Notes: a model not told the origin generated them from the letters alone. A stretch of 64,000 nucleotides of DNA from Colwellia sp. BRX10-3 (GCF_014077505.1 NZ_JACGWA010000001.1:930001-994000); one strand, 5' to 3'; positions 51,403-60,047 are shown, counted from the first letter of the stretch. Numbers and translations are program-made.

Positions 51403-52355
51403 AACAATTTATGGCAGATAGCTGTCTTAAAGAATTAGACCCTAGAACATTGACGTTAGACCACGCTATGCAAGCTCGAGACGTTGAGTTGATTAAAGAT
51501 AAACGGTTACGCTCATCACAGGAAATTAAGCAAGCAGCGCAAGACCAAGCGATACTTGAAGACCTACGTAATGGAGTAAAGATAAGACAAGCTATAACTG
51601 TATTTGTTGTTGGTGATGTAAATTATGTGGTCGATGGTTTTCATCGTACGGGGGCATGTTTAAAGTACCTAAGAGAAAACCCTAAAGCTAACTTAACAAT
51701 ACCAGCACTAGTAATAAAGAATCGTACATATAGAGAAGCTGTTGCGACAGCTCAAGATGCAAACCAAAACCATGGCGTTGGTGTCACTGTTGACGAAGTT
51801 ATGCAATCAAAGTTTCGTAAGTTAATCGTAGAGGGGAAGTTTAACTTAAGTGTATCTGCGGTGATGAAAGAAGTTGGGTGCAGTAAAGGGCAAGCGGCTC
51901 ATATCGCAAAAGGGCTCAAAGCTTGTGGTAAAGCATTTACTAATCCTGTTGATGTAGAATTCACTGATTTAGCAGTATATGTAGATAAGCTTCAACATGG
52001 ATTACAAAATCAATTCTATTGCCCTGATAGCACTTGGGACTCAAAAGGATTTCCTAAGATTAGACGATTGTCAGATATAGCCTCTGGTAAAGAATTTACT
52101 GGATTTGATATGGATGATGATGCATGGGAGCAAGTTCAAATAGAAACAGCAACCAAAGATTTTGGTCGTCTTATTGAACGCTATGGTGATGATTTATTTC
52201 GAGAAGCTCTCAGGAAGTATGTTAAAGGCACAGGCCTTGGTATATCTATCACTAAACGTAATAATTGGTTAGAACAAGCTGGCTCTGTTAAAGGTGATGA
52301 AGTACCTGAAGGTTGGGATGGTACTGTAGTTCCTGTTATCGATAACGACTTTTAG
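51399..52355 (+). CDS. ParB/sulfiredoxin-fold DNA-binding protein
   Basis: 318 residues starting at GTG within a 4-bp overlap (GTGA) with the resolvase stop, preceded by AGAGGA, so translation is coupled. The N-terminal ParB-like domain has ITVFVVGDVNYVVDGFHRTG (DGFHRTGA, 79-86), matching the DGxHRxxA nucleotide-binding loop, then IPALVI. A helix-turn-helix lies about 150-175 (LSVSAVMKEVGCSKGQAAHI). The C-terminal part is unfamiliar. No ParA is present, so classic partition is unlikely. A regulatory or recombination-accessory role is inferred from the coupling. Confidence 0.75.
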   Translation: MKQFMADSCLKELDPRTLTLDHAMQARDVELIKDKRLRSSQEIKQAAQDQAILEDLRNGVKIRQAITVFVVGDVNYVVDGFHRTGACLKYLRENPKANLTIPALVIKNRTYREAVATAQDANQNHGVGVTVDEVMQSKFRKLIVEGKFNLSVSAVMKEVGCSKGQAAHIAKGLKACGKAFTNPVDVEFTDLAVYVDKLQHGLQNQFYCPDSTWDSKGFPKIRRLSDIASGKEFTGFDMDDDAWEQVQIETATKDFGRLIERYGDDLFREALRKYVKGTGLGISITKRNNWLEQAGSVKGDEVPEGWDGTVVPVIDNDF

Positions 52356-52366
52356 AGTCTTTGTGA

Positions 52367-52406
52367 ATGAGCCTGATAAGTCACACTGAGGTACTATCAG
52401 GCTCAT
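52367..52406 (+). terminator. Hairpin after the resolvase-ParB-like operon
   Basis: A perfect 12-bp inverted repeat ATGAGCCTGATA / TATCAGGCTCAT with a 16-base loop, 11 bp past the stop. The T tract is weak, so it may instead be a protein-binding or RNA-stability element. Confidence 0.6.
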
Positions 52407-52803
52407 ATTGTTGCAGGTGTACACATGTGTACTGTGGGCGAACTTAGGGTGTACACAACAGTTTAATGTTCCTTTATTAGTATGCCCTAATAGTTACATC
52501 TTACTTATGAATAAAGGCTTTAAAAGTGAAGTGAATGAGGGGGGGGGTTAATAATGTCAAAGCTTTGCGAAAAACGGAAATTAGCCATCTATTTTGTTTG
52601 TACCAGATTTTTTTAATAACTATCTTACAAATTCTGATTATTTCATAAGTTAAACACATCAGAAAATAGAAACGCGATGGTTTTATTTCTATTAGTTTAT
52701 TTATACGTCTAAATAAAGCTATCTAATTTATTGAAATTGTATAATATTATATAGTAATGGAAATGATTGAAACGCCAAGAAAAACTTAAGACACGGATAG
52801 TTT
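52407..52803. other. Non-coding region with GTGTACAC palindromes and a G9 run
   Basis: The perfect 14-bp palindrome GTACACATGTGTAC (52419-52432) is followed by GTGTACAC (52449-52456), both near GGTGTACACA. G9 at 52539-52547 lies within a short frame starting ATG 52508, which stops after 14 codons as written. The remainder is A+T-rich and carries the promoter for the 52,804 gene. Confidence 0.55.
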
Positions 52804-53505
52804 ATGCCTCTGAATACTTTTAAAACAATAGACAATTACGGAGCTATGCTAAATAAGCTCGCTTCTATTAATTTTATCGTTTTACTAATACTGCTACATT
52901 TTATTTCCACACAATCAGAAGTAGTGCAAAAATTTCTTGATGGATACAGTTGGGAAGTTACTGTAGTTTCATTAAAAATACCTATTGGTTATTTTCTTCC
53001 TTGTTTTGTTGCCGCCTTATTTGGGCGCATCATTAAACTACACGATAGAATATCAGACTTATTTAGAATTAGGCCTTGGTACGATTGGATATACATTCTT
53101 GAGCCAATGCTAAAAGAGGTAGGATCAAAACAGTCTAAAAAGGTTATATTAAATAACCGCGGCTCAATTATGTTAAAAGTATTCTATAAATACGCTTCAA
53201 GTAAAGATCCAAACTCGGTTGTAGATAAACATCTAATAGAATTAGTCATGGATCAATTATCTTGGTATTGGATTGTACTAGAGTCTTCGTTATCGATATT
53301 TATCGCTACTATTATTCTTTTATATTTAAAGTGCTTTGACCACGTTCATGTTGTTTTTTATATTGGTTTAGGTTTGATTGTTTTCGCTAAAACTATTCAA
53401 AATGGTTGTTCTAAGTATACAAAAAGGGAAGTTTCAAAAATTTTGGAATATCCACCAAGAAGAAAAGAAATTAAGGATGAATTCGATGCAATATCTTCTC
53501 AATGA
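52804..53505 (+). CDS. Four-helix membrane protein, unknown
   Basis: 233 residues. Hydrophobic helices at about 22-37, 57-75, 160-176 and 181-197 leave a central cytoplasmic-looking domain (80-155) with LHDRISDLFRIRPWYDWIYI, and a basic C-terminal tail (KYTKREVSKILEYPPRRKE). It overlaps the methyltransferase gene by 20 bp, so the two are co-translated and probably act together. No family recognised. The ribosome site is weak. Confidence 0.65.
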   Translation: MPLNTFKTIDNYGAMLNKLASINFIVLLILLHFISTQSEVVQKFLDGYSWEVTVVSLKIPIGYFLPCFVAALFGRIIKLHDRISDLFRIRPWYDWIYILEPMLKEVGSKQSKKVILNNRGSIMLKVFYKYASSKDPNSVVDKHLIELVMDQLSWYWIVLESSLSIFIATIILLYLKCFDHVHVVFYIGLGLIVFAKTIQNGCSKYTKREVSKILEYPPRRKEIKDEFDAISSQ

Positions 53506-54163
53506 TAATGTAGTGAAATCTGAGAATGCAGCAAAACCTCACTCTCAAAAAGCAAAGGATGTTCATGATTATTTAATATCGTTAGGTAAAGTGAATAAGA
53601 CTCTTGATTTTGGCTGTGGAAAGCTAAGGTACGCGGACTCAATTGTTGAAATGTCTGAAAGCGTGACATTCTTAGATTCAAAAATACAACTTACCAGGCA
53701 GCAAATGGTTAAAAATGAAAAAACATCTGTAGCCAATTATGTCAGTAATAATTACCTTAATTGTGATTGCGTACCTTATGAAGATGTAGACAAAATTCAG
53801 ACTAAATTTGATTTGATTGTGTGTACTAATGTTATTTCAGCCATCCCATGCCCGGAGACTATACAGAATATATTTAGAATTTTCAGTGATTTAATATCAA
53901 GCAACGGTAAGGTTATTGTCATCAATCAGCACCGTAGTTCCTATTTTAAAAAGTTTGAGTCAGGTGAAAAACATTTATTTGGATATTTGTATGAGAGTAG
54001 ACGTGGAACTTCTTATTACGGGATAATCACAAAAACTGTTGTTAAGGATTTAGTTGCTGAGCATGATATTGAGGTTGTCAATGATTGGGTTTCAGGGGAT
54101 ATAACTTTTTCTGAAATAATGAAATCTTTAAACCCAGGTTGTGAAGAAGAACTAATGACTTAA
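53486..54163 (+). CDS. Class I SAM-dependent methyltransferase
   Basis: 225 residues from ATG 53486, which has AAGGA eight bases upstream; the frame is open back to 53378 but that would overlap the membrane gene by 128 bp. The SAM site is TLDFGCGKLRYADSIVE (about 39-55), acidic strand 2 ends TFLDS (Asp64), and motif IV/post is FDLIVCTNVISAIPCPETI (108-126). C-terminal YYGIITKTVVKDLVAEHDIE resembles small-molecule or lipid methyltransferases. No NPPY/DPPY motif is present, so a base-modifying DNA methyltransferase is unlikely. The partner is the membrane protein upstream. Confidence 0.8.
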   Translation: MQYLLNDNVVKSENAAKPHSQKAKDVHDYLISLGKVNKTLDFGCGKLRYADSIVEMSESVTFLDSKIQLTRQQMVKNEKTSVANYVSNNYLNCDCVPYEDVDKIQTKFDLIVCTNVISAIPCPETIQNIFRIFSDLISSNGKVIVINQHRSSYFKKFESGEKHLFGYLYESRRGTSYYGIITKTVVKDLVAEHDIEVVNDWVSGDITFSEIMKSLNPGCEEELMT

Positions 54164-54612
54164 AGTTATTATTACTACTAAATGCAGTGAAAGTATTCAT
54201 AGTTAATAAGCTTTCTTCCTAAATACTCTGACGATTTCAAAAAGATCGATAGCTGCATTACCATTATTTCCTATCTATTGCATTCTATAAACTTCTAAGA
54301 AGCTACCAAGGTGGTAGTCAACTGCTCCACAAACTATAGAAAGAACTCCAAGGCAAAGCTTCAAATTCAAAATCTAATCTAAACTGAAGTTTTAACTAAA
54401 AGTTTGTGTCTTCTCTGTGAAAATGATTGAACTAATATTCATGAAATTTTGTTAAATTCCGTGTACAGAGGGAAATATTAAAATAAGGTTAACAATCAAA
54501 AATGAACTTTTAAAAAGTACGGTTTTTGTACAAATAATGGAACGATGCAATCGCAGAGGTCATCTAGTACCCCTGCTATACCCCCCTAGACATCAAATAA
54601 ACATCGTAATGG
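54164..54612. other. Non-coding region between methyltransferase and integrase 3' ends
   Basis: About 450 A+T-rich bases between convergent genes. GTACGGTTTTTGTAC near 54517 is a loose GTAC-bounded inverted repeat. A C6 run (TACCCCCCTAG) lies near 54582. No gene or clear terminator was found. Confidence 0.45.
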
Positions 54613-56145
54613 TCAAACCTCAACTCTAAAGCTCATACCATTGTTAGCAGTCCATAGGTTTTCATCTTTGCTATAATTTAGATGAATGTTATTACCGTTA
54701 TTTACTAAGATATCTATGGTTGTTTTATTTGAATGCAGCACAATCGTCTTTAACTGCCTCTTAAGGTATTGATGAAGCTTAAGGCGTTCAGACTGTTCAT
54801 TGATATTACCTGTAAGCTCATTAAGGTCTACTGGCTCATCATCAACTACCTTGCTCGATTGTATATCAACTAGTTCTTTATTTATCTCATCGATACGACT
54901 CTCCTTGGTGCGAATAGCTTTACTAATAGTGCTGCTAAAACCGTGCTCATCAATATCTTGAACTAATTTATCAATTCCCTTTTGAAGAGCTGATAATTCA
55001 CCTTCGAGCCTCACAGTTTTGGCGTTATCTTCAGGCTTTCTAACGTATGTTGTAAGTAATTGCTGGAGTGCTATCAGTACAGCCCATTGGACTGAATAGT
55101 AACGGTGACTAACGTACTTACAACCGCCTCCATACCTTGCTAGGCTGCACACTAGATAGTAACCACCTTTATCAGATGTCCCCTTGTTAACGAACTGGAT
55201 TGATGAGCCACACTCGCAAGACACAAAGCCAGAGAAGATATTCTTTGTAACACCTTTTTTAATAGACCCTGTACTACCAATACGCCTACTATTAATACCT
55301 GCTTGAGACTTAAACCATAAGTTCTCGTCAATGATGGAAGGGTAGTAGTCTTCGATTACATCACCTGTAGGTTCACGCTTACCTAATGCGTTAGTTATAT
55401 GCGGATGATATTCCCCTAAAACTGTACGACCATTAAGGATTTTAGTGATGTAGGATAAATGCCACTTAGTCGATCGAGAGCCAATAGGGGGGAGCTTTTC
55501 TTCATTGAGTCTTCTAATTATAGCTGCCCGTCCATACCCATCAGCAGAAAGAAAAAAGATATACTTAACAATGAGTGCTTTTTCTTCTATGACCCCTATT
55601 TCTGTCTTATCAGCGTTATAATGCAGCCAAGCAGGTAAAGGAGAACCTAAAAGCTCTGTGGCAGCATTGCTTTGCTTTTTATGCCATGCATCCCCTACAC
55701 GTCTACTCTTTACTGCAGACTCTTCATGCGCCCTACTCATTGATATAAGGGATATCATTAGGGTTTGCATATCCATGGAACCCTTTTTAAAAACTTGGCC
55801 ATCCATGAGTGTAACGACGGTTATACCAAGGTTTACTATACGCATCAGCAATAGAAGCGATGTCTCAACAGGCTGACGACTCATACGGTCAAAGCTTTCA
55901 ATGAGTAAATAACTTTCAGGCTCTATTAAGCCACCTTCAACTGCTTGAATAAACTTACCTAGCTCTCCGTCTGTTGTATTTTTACCTTTGTAACCACTAA
56001 CACCTAGGTCTTTGAATGAAAGACTCTGTAGTGCTAACCCATTATTTCTCGCGTATGTTTCAGCACTTTCTAATTGGCGTTTGAGGCTCCGTCCTTCAAT
56101 TTGACCTTTAGTACTGAAACGTATGTAACTGTATGCTTTATTCAT
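54613..56145 (-). CDS. Large serine recombinase (island integrase)
   Basis: 510 residues. The resolvase-type N-terminal domain has catalytic Ser11 in SYIRFSTKGQ and arginines in IESFDRMSR (86-90). The recombinase domain follows with FFLSADGYGRAAIIRRLNEE. A zinc-ribbon (CECGSSIQF...YYLVCSLARYGGGC, about 315-345) and a coiled coil (370-470) complete the large serine integrase layout. It is the only site-specific integrase in the island and begins 47 bp from the right crossover point, as integrases usually adjoin their att site. It is the likely agent of insertion into comM. Excision would normally need a directionality factor, not identified here. Confidence 0.93.
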   Translation of the reverse strand: MNKAYSYIRFSTKGQIEGRSLKRQLESAETYARNNGLALQSLSFKDLGVSGYKGKNTTDGELGKFIQAVEGGLIEPESYLLIESFDRMSRQPVETSLLLLMRIVNLGITVVTLMDGQVFKKGSMDMQTLMISLISMSRAHEESAVKSRRVGDAWHKKQSNAATELLGSPLPAWLHYNADKTEIGVIEEKALIVKYIFFLSADGYGRAAIIRRLNEEKLPPIGSRSTKWHLSYITKILNGRTVLGEYHPHITNALGKREPTGDVIEDYYPSIIDENLWFKSQAGINSRRIGSTGSIKKGVTKNIFSGFVSCECGSSIQFVNKGTSDKGGYYLVCSLARYGGGCKYVSHRYYSVQWAVLIALQQLLTTYVRKPEDNAKTVRLEGELSALQKGIDKLVQDIDEHGFSSTISKAIRTKESRIDEINKELVDIQSSKVVDDEPVDLNELTGNINEQSERLKLHQYLKRQLKTIVLHSNKTTIDILVNNGNNIHLNYSKDENLWTANNGMSFRVEV

Positions 56146-56167
56146 TGTAATTTGTTCTCAAAAATTT

Positions 56168-56206
56168 ATGGGTCTATTCGTGCATTATAACCTTTTCATT
56201 GGACCA
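56168..56206. other. attR: right island junction
   Basis: Island arm ATGGGTCTATT (56168-56178), core CTT 56192-56194, then comM sequence to GACCA (56202-56206). The island arm mirrors that of attL. Confidence 0.8.
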
Positions 56207-57070
56207 CCCGGAACGGGTAAAACTATGCTGGCAAGCCGATTACCTGGCATTTTGCCGCCCATGACTGAACAAGAAGCACTATCAAGCGCCGCCATTCAAT
56301 CTATTTGCCATAAAAATATTAGCCCAGAATCATGGCTAACAAGGCCTTTTCGCGCACCACATCATACCGCATCGTCAGCAGCTTTGGTCGGTGGCGGCAG
56401 TCATCCACAGCCAGGTGAAATTTCTTTAGCCCATAACGGCGTACTTTTTCTTGACGAACTTCCTGAGTTTGAGCGCAAAGTGCTCGACGTATTGCGTGAA
56501 CCCATGGAGTCTGGCGAAGTAACCATTTCACGTGCCCTGATCAAACAAACGTTTCCGGCACAATTTCAACTAGTCGCCGCGATGAATCCAAGTCCCACCG
56601 GATTTTACAATGACAAACGCAGCAGTCCAGAGCAGGTGTTACGCTATCTCAATCGACTTTCAGGACCATTCTTAGACCGTATTGATATACAAATTGAAGT
56701 AACAAGATTACCTCGAGGCATGTGGGCTAACGATGATGGTAAAGGTGAGTCGAGTAGCACAATTCAAAAACGGGTTAGTATTTGCCACCAAAAACAAATT
56801 TTGCGCCAAGGTAAAGCCAATGCTCAACTTGGCAGCGCTGAAGTAAGAACCTTCTGCCAACTCGCTAAAGAGGATAATGAGTTTTTAGAATTAGCCATTG
56901 AAAAACTTAACTTGTCGACAAGAGCTCATCATAAAATACTTAAAATATCGAGAACACTTGCTGATATGGAAGCCGCCGATAATATTGAGAGAAAACATTT
57001 AATCGAAGCATTATCTTACCGTGCTATGGATAGAATATTACGCCATTTAACCGACGCTATTACGGTATAA
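56168..57070 (+). pseudogene. comM: comM 3' part (AAA+ ATPase and C-terminal domain)
   Basis: True comM resumes at 56195 (FIGPPGTGKTMLASRLPGIL) and runs intact for 291 codons: RPFRAPHHTASSAALVGGG, Walker B VLFLDELPEFERK, AAMNPSPTGFYND, and C-terminal ALSYRAMDRILRHL. The open frame begins upstream at an ATG inside the island end (MGLFVHYN), so a 300-residue protein with a whole ATPase but no Lon-like N-terminus could be made. No strong ribosome site precedes it. With the 5' part it reconstitutes a 507-codon gene. Confidence 0.95.
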
Positions 57071-57076
57071 AATTGA

Positions 57077-57970
57077 TTATTGATCTGATTGATATGATTT
57101 GATCGCCTCAAAAAATGCCTGAATTAAGGGTTTATCCTTGCTCTGGTTTAAACAGCAAACACCAAGGTCGATAGGTTCAATTTCGCCAAAATTTTCTAAA
57201 TATTGCACCCGGTCTTTTACTGGGCTATTTTCAACCACCACTCGCGGCACAATACCAACACCACAACCTAAAGCCACCATACTAACCAATGCCTCATGAC
57301 CCGAAACTGTTGCGTAAATATTAGCTTTGCCTTGTTGTTTTTTACGAAACCAATATTCAAATCTTTTACGTGCGGGTCCATATTCTGGCAAAATAATCGG
57401 TATTTCAGACCAAATAAAATCTTGCTGAATTTGCTGTTGAACTTGACACACCATAGTGGGTGCAATGATAGAAACTGGTATTGTTGCTAGGTGATGGAAG
57501 GTAAAAATGCGTGATAATTGCTCGGGCTTTGCGGCAATGGCAAAGTCTACCGCTTGCTTTTCAACTTGCTCTAAGGCGTCGGCGGCATCGCCAGTAGTTA
57601 ACATTATTTCAACCAGTGGATGCTGTTGCCGAAAGCGTTCTAGTAAGGGAGGTAAATGGCTATATGCGGCGGTAACTGAACAATAGATATGTAATTTACC
57701 TTGTAGCTCAGCTTGTTTTTGATTTAACGAAAGTTGCAGTAATTGCCACTGCTCAAGTTGCTGCTCAGCAAATTGATAAAACTGTTTTCCTGCCTCACTT
57801 AGTACCACAGTCCGGTTATCTCGATGCAATAATGCATGACCTAATTCAAGCTCTAGCCTTTGGACTACCCGACTTAAGGTTGAAGGACTGACATGATGTA
57901 GTTCAGCAGTTTTGCCAAAATGTAATGATTTAGCTAAATCGACAAACATCCGCAATGACTTTAATTCCAC
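57077..57970 (-). CDS. ilvY: LysR-type regulator IlvY
   Basis: 297 residues, the same as E. coli IlvY. The N-terminal helix-turn-helix is LRMFVDLAKSLHFGKTAELH and VSPSTLSRVVQRLE; the inducer-binding domain follows from about 90. IlvY activates ilvC when acetolactate or acetohydroxybutyrate accumulates and represses itself. It is divergent from ilvC over a 173-bp region with a matching operator. Its stop is 6 bp from the comM stop. Confidence 0.95.
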   Translation of the reverse strand: MELKSLRMFVDLAKSLHFGKTAELHHVSPSTLSRVVQRLELELGHALLHRDNRTVVLSEAGKQFYQFAEQQLEQWQLLQLSLNQKQAELQGKLHIYCSVTAAYSHLPPLLERFRQQHPLVEIMLTTGDAADALEQVEKQAVDFAIAAKPEQLSRIFTFHHLATIPVSIIAPTMVCQVQQQIQQDFIWSEIPIILPEYGPARKRFEYWFRKKQQGKANIYATVSGHEALVSMVALGCGVGIVPRVVVENSPVKDRVQYLENFGEIEPIDLGVCCLNQSKDKPLIQAFFEAIKSYQSDQ

Positions 57971-58008
57971 AATGATCCCTTAACAGTAAGCAGCCTCTAG
58001 AAACTGTA

Positions 58009-58074
58009 TTGCAAATTATGCAACACTGCAATGCAAATATATCATTTTAAGCAACGATATATTTTCTATATGAT
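58009..58074 (+). promoter_or_regulatory. IlvY operator and ilvC promoter
   Basis: The palindrome TTGCAAATTATGCAA (58009-58023) fits the TTGCA-N5-TGCAA pattern of LysR/IlvY sites. A second, looser ATGCAAAT...AAGCAAC half-site pair follows (58031-58054). TATGAT at 58069-58074 is a likely -10 with a poor -35, as expected for an activator-dependent promoter. Confidence 0.65.
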
Positions 58075-58143
58075 AGCGTCAAGGTCAACATACTGACCAA
58101 ATCACTAATTACCTTGGTCTATAACCAAGTTCAGGAGATAAAA

Positions 58144-59628
58144 ATGTCTAACTATTTCAATACATTAAGTTTACGCGAAAAATTAGCGCAGTTGGGTAAA
58201 TGTCGCTTCATGCAACGTGAAGAGTTTAGTGACGGTTGTAATTTCATTAAAGATTGGAATATTGTTATTGTTGGATGTGGCGCTCAAGGTCTGAACCAAG
58301 GCTTGAACATGCGTGACTCTGGTTTAAACATCTCCTATGCACTACGTGACGCTGCTATTGCTGAAAAACGCCAATCTTATCAATGGGCGACAGAAAATGG
58401 TTTTACCGTAGGTAACTACCAAGAATTGATTCCACAAGCAGACTTAGTGTTAAACCTAACACCTGATAAGCAACATACTTCTGCGGTTAATGCGGTTATG
58501 CCGCTAATGAAAGAAGGCTCTTCTTTAGCTTATTCTCACGGTTTTAACATTGTTGAAGAAGGCATGCAGATTCGTTCTGACATCACAGTGGTTATGGTTG
58601 CCCCTAAATGCCCTGGTACTGAAGTACGAGAAGAATACAAACGTGGTTTTGGTGTGCCAACATTGATTGCGGTTCACCCAGAAAACGATCCTCAAGGTAA
58701 TGGTTGGGCTATCGCTAAAGCATACGCTTCAGCAACGGGTGGCGATCGCGCAGGTGTTTTAGCTTCATCATTCATCGCAGAAGTTAAGTCAGACTTAATG
58801 GGCGAGCAAACCATCCTATGTGGTATGTTGCAAACAGCTGCTATTTTAGGTCACAAGCAATTGTTGGCTCAGGGTGTTGACGCTGGCTATGCACGTAAAT
58901 TATTACAATACGGTATCGAAGGTGTTACTGAAGGCTTAAAATACGGCGGCATCACTAACATGATGGACCGTTTATCAAATCCTGCAAAAATCAAAGCATT
59001 TGATATGTCTTTGGAACTAAAAGAAATTTTACGTCCTTTATTTCAAAAGCACATGGATGACATCATCGAAGGTCGTTTCTCTGCAGGTATGATGGCAGAT
59101 TGGGACAATGGTGATGCTAACCTATTAAAATGGCGTGAAGAAACCGCTGAAACGTCTTTCGAAAAAGCACCAACATGTGATACCGAAATTTCTGAGCAAG
59201 AATATTACGATAAAGGTATTTTCGTAGTAGCTATGGTTAAGGCCGGTGTTGAATTAGCGTTTGATGCCATGGTAGATTCAGGCATCATCAATGCTTCAGC
59301 CTACTACGAATCGCTACATGAGACGCCGTTAATTGCCAACACAATCGCCCGTAACATGTTATACGAAATGAACGTGGTTATTTCTGATACGGCCGAATAC
59401 GGCAACTACTTATTTTCGCACGCTGCGGTTCCTTTATTAGAAGAATTTACCAGCAAACTAACCTTAGAAGAACTTGGCGAAGGCTTAAAATCTGCATCTA
59501 ACGGTGTTGATAATGCGCGTTTAATCGAAGTTAACGAAGCCATTCGCAGCCATGGCGTTGAATCTATTGGTAAAGAACTACGCGGTTATATGACTGATAT
59601 GAAACGTATCGTGGAAGCCAATGCTTAA
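58144..59628 (+). CDS. ilvC: Ketol-acid reductoisomerase (class II, NADPH)
   Basis: 494 residues from ATG 58144, which has CAGGAGATAAAA before it and matches the E. coli start (MANYFNTLNLRQQL). NADPH site [20 protein letters not shown], metal site [20 protein letters not shown] and [13 protein letters not shown], and the duplicated C-terminal domain ([38 protein letters not shown]) mark the long class II form. It converts acetolactate and acetohydroxybutyrate to dihydroxy acids, feeding IlvD. It is under IlvY control. Confidence 0.97.
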   Translation: MSNYFNTLSLREKLAQLGKCRFMQREEFSDGCNFIKDWNIVIVGCGAQGLNQGLNMRDSGLNISYALRDAAIAEKRQSYQWATENGFTVGNYQELIPQADLVLNLTPDKQHTSAVNAVMPLMKEGSSLAYSHGFNIVEEGMQIRSDITVVMVAPKCPGTEVREEYKRGFGVPTLIAVHPENDPQGNGWAIAKAYASATGGDRAGVLASSFIAEVKSDLMGEQTILCGMLQTAAILGHKQLLAQGVDAGYARKLLQYGIEGVTEGLKYGGITNMMDRLSNPAKIKAFDMSLELKEILRPLFQKHMDDIIEGRFSAGMMADWDNGDANLLKWREETAETSFEKAPTCDTEISEQEYYDKGIFVVAMVKAGVELAFDAMVDSGIINASAYYESLHETPLIANTIARNMLYEMNVVISDTAEYGNYLFSHAAVPLLEEFTSKLTLEELGEGLKSASNGVDNARLIEVNEAIRSHGVESIGKELRGYMTDMKRIVEANA

Positions 59629-59654
59629 TAGCTAAAAAATAGACAGTTTATTGT

Positions 59655-59693
59655 AAGCGGTGTTGGCACATTTGGCTGGTACCGCTTTTTTTT
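59655..59693 (+). terminator. Terminator of ilvC
   Basis: Stem AAGCGGT (59655-59661) / ACCGCTT (59681-59687) followed by T8. The 19-base loop is long and may fold further (GTTGGC/GGCTGG). It lies 26 bp past ilvC. Confidence 0.75.
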
Positions 59694-59729
59694 ATGGCGC
59701 ACAATTGATTAAGTAAAAAAGGAAAACTC

Positions 59730-60047
59730 ATGACAGAATTTAATAACGTCACTATCTCAACCGTAGCAAGTATTTATTTTGATGGCCAAGTTACTAGCAG
59801 AAAAGTAACTTTTGCCGATGGTTCATTTAAAACCTTAGGTATTATGATGCCGGGTGAATATACCTTTGCAACCGCTGAAAAAGAGTTGATGGAAATCCAA
59901 CAAGGTACTGTGAGCGTATTATTACCAGGCAGTGATACTTGGCAAACTATTACCGCCAATCAATCTTTTAATGTTCCAGCCAATGCATCGTTTGATATTA
60001 AAGTCATTGAATTAGCCGATTATTGCTGTACTTATATTGCTGAGTAA
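59730..60047 (+). CDS. ppnP: Pyrimidine/purine nucleoside phosphorylase PpnP (YaiE family)
   Basis: A 105-residue small cupin that splits nucleosides with phosphate. The match to YaiE is end to end: FNNVTISTVASIYFDGQVTS, GIMMPGEYTFATAEKELMEI, and SFNVPANASFDIKV. AAGGAAAACTC precedes the ATG. It is transcribed alone between two hairpins. Confidence 0.92.
   Translation: MTEFNNVTISTVASIYFDGQVTSRKVTFADGSFKTLGIMMPGEYTFATAEKELMEIQQGTVSVLLPGSDTWQTITANQSFNVPANASFDIKVIELADYCCTYIAE

Larger units (their letters stand above)
46588..56194. mobile_element. Serine-recombinase genomic island integrated in comM
   Basis: About 9.6 kb separating the two halves of comM. The shared crossover triplet CTT is at 46588-46590 and 56192-56194; removing one copy with the island rebuilds an open 507-codon comM (E. 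coli YifB 506). Just inside the ends are perfect 11-bp inverted repeats (AATAGACCCAT at 46604-46614, ATGGGTCTATT at 56168-56178). A large serine recombinase gene points inward from the right end. No transposase, Tn7-type tni genes, phage structural, replication or conjugation genes are seen. It is an integrative island with nuclease, resolvase/ParB-like, membrane/methyltransferase and unknown cargo. Confidence 0.92.

Noticed and set aside
53378-53485. N-terminal extension of the methyltransferase
   Set aside because: It overlaps the membrane-protein gene in another frame and has no ribosome site; ATG 53486 has AAGGA at good spacing.
46588-56194. Tn7-like/AbaR-type transposon in comM
   Set aside because: No TniA/TniB/TniQ-like or DDE transposase is present, and the comM halves join without the 5-bp target duplication such elements make. 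A large serine recombinase explains the junctions better.
46588-56194. Prophage or conjugative element
   Set aside because: No capsid, portal, terminase, tail, relaxase or mating-pair genes were seen; the island is too small and its cargo is otherwise.
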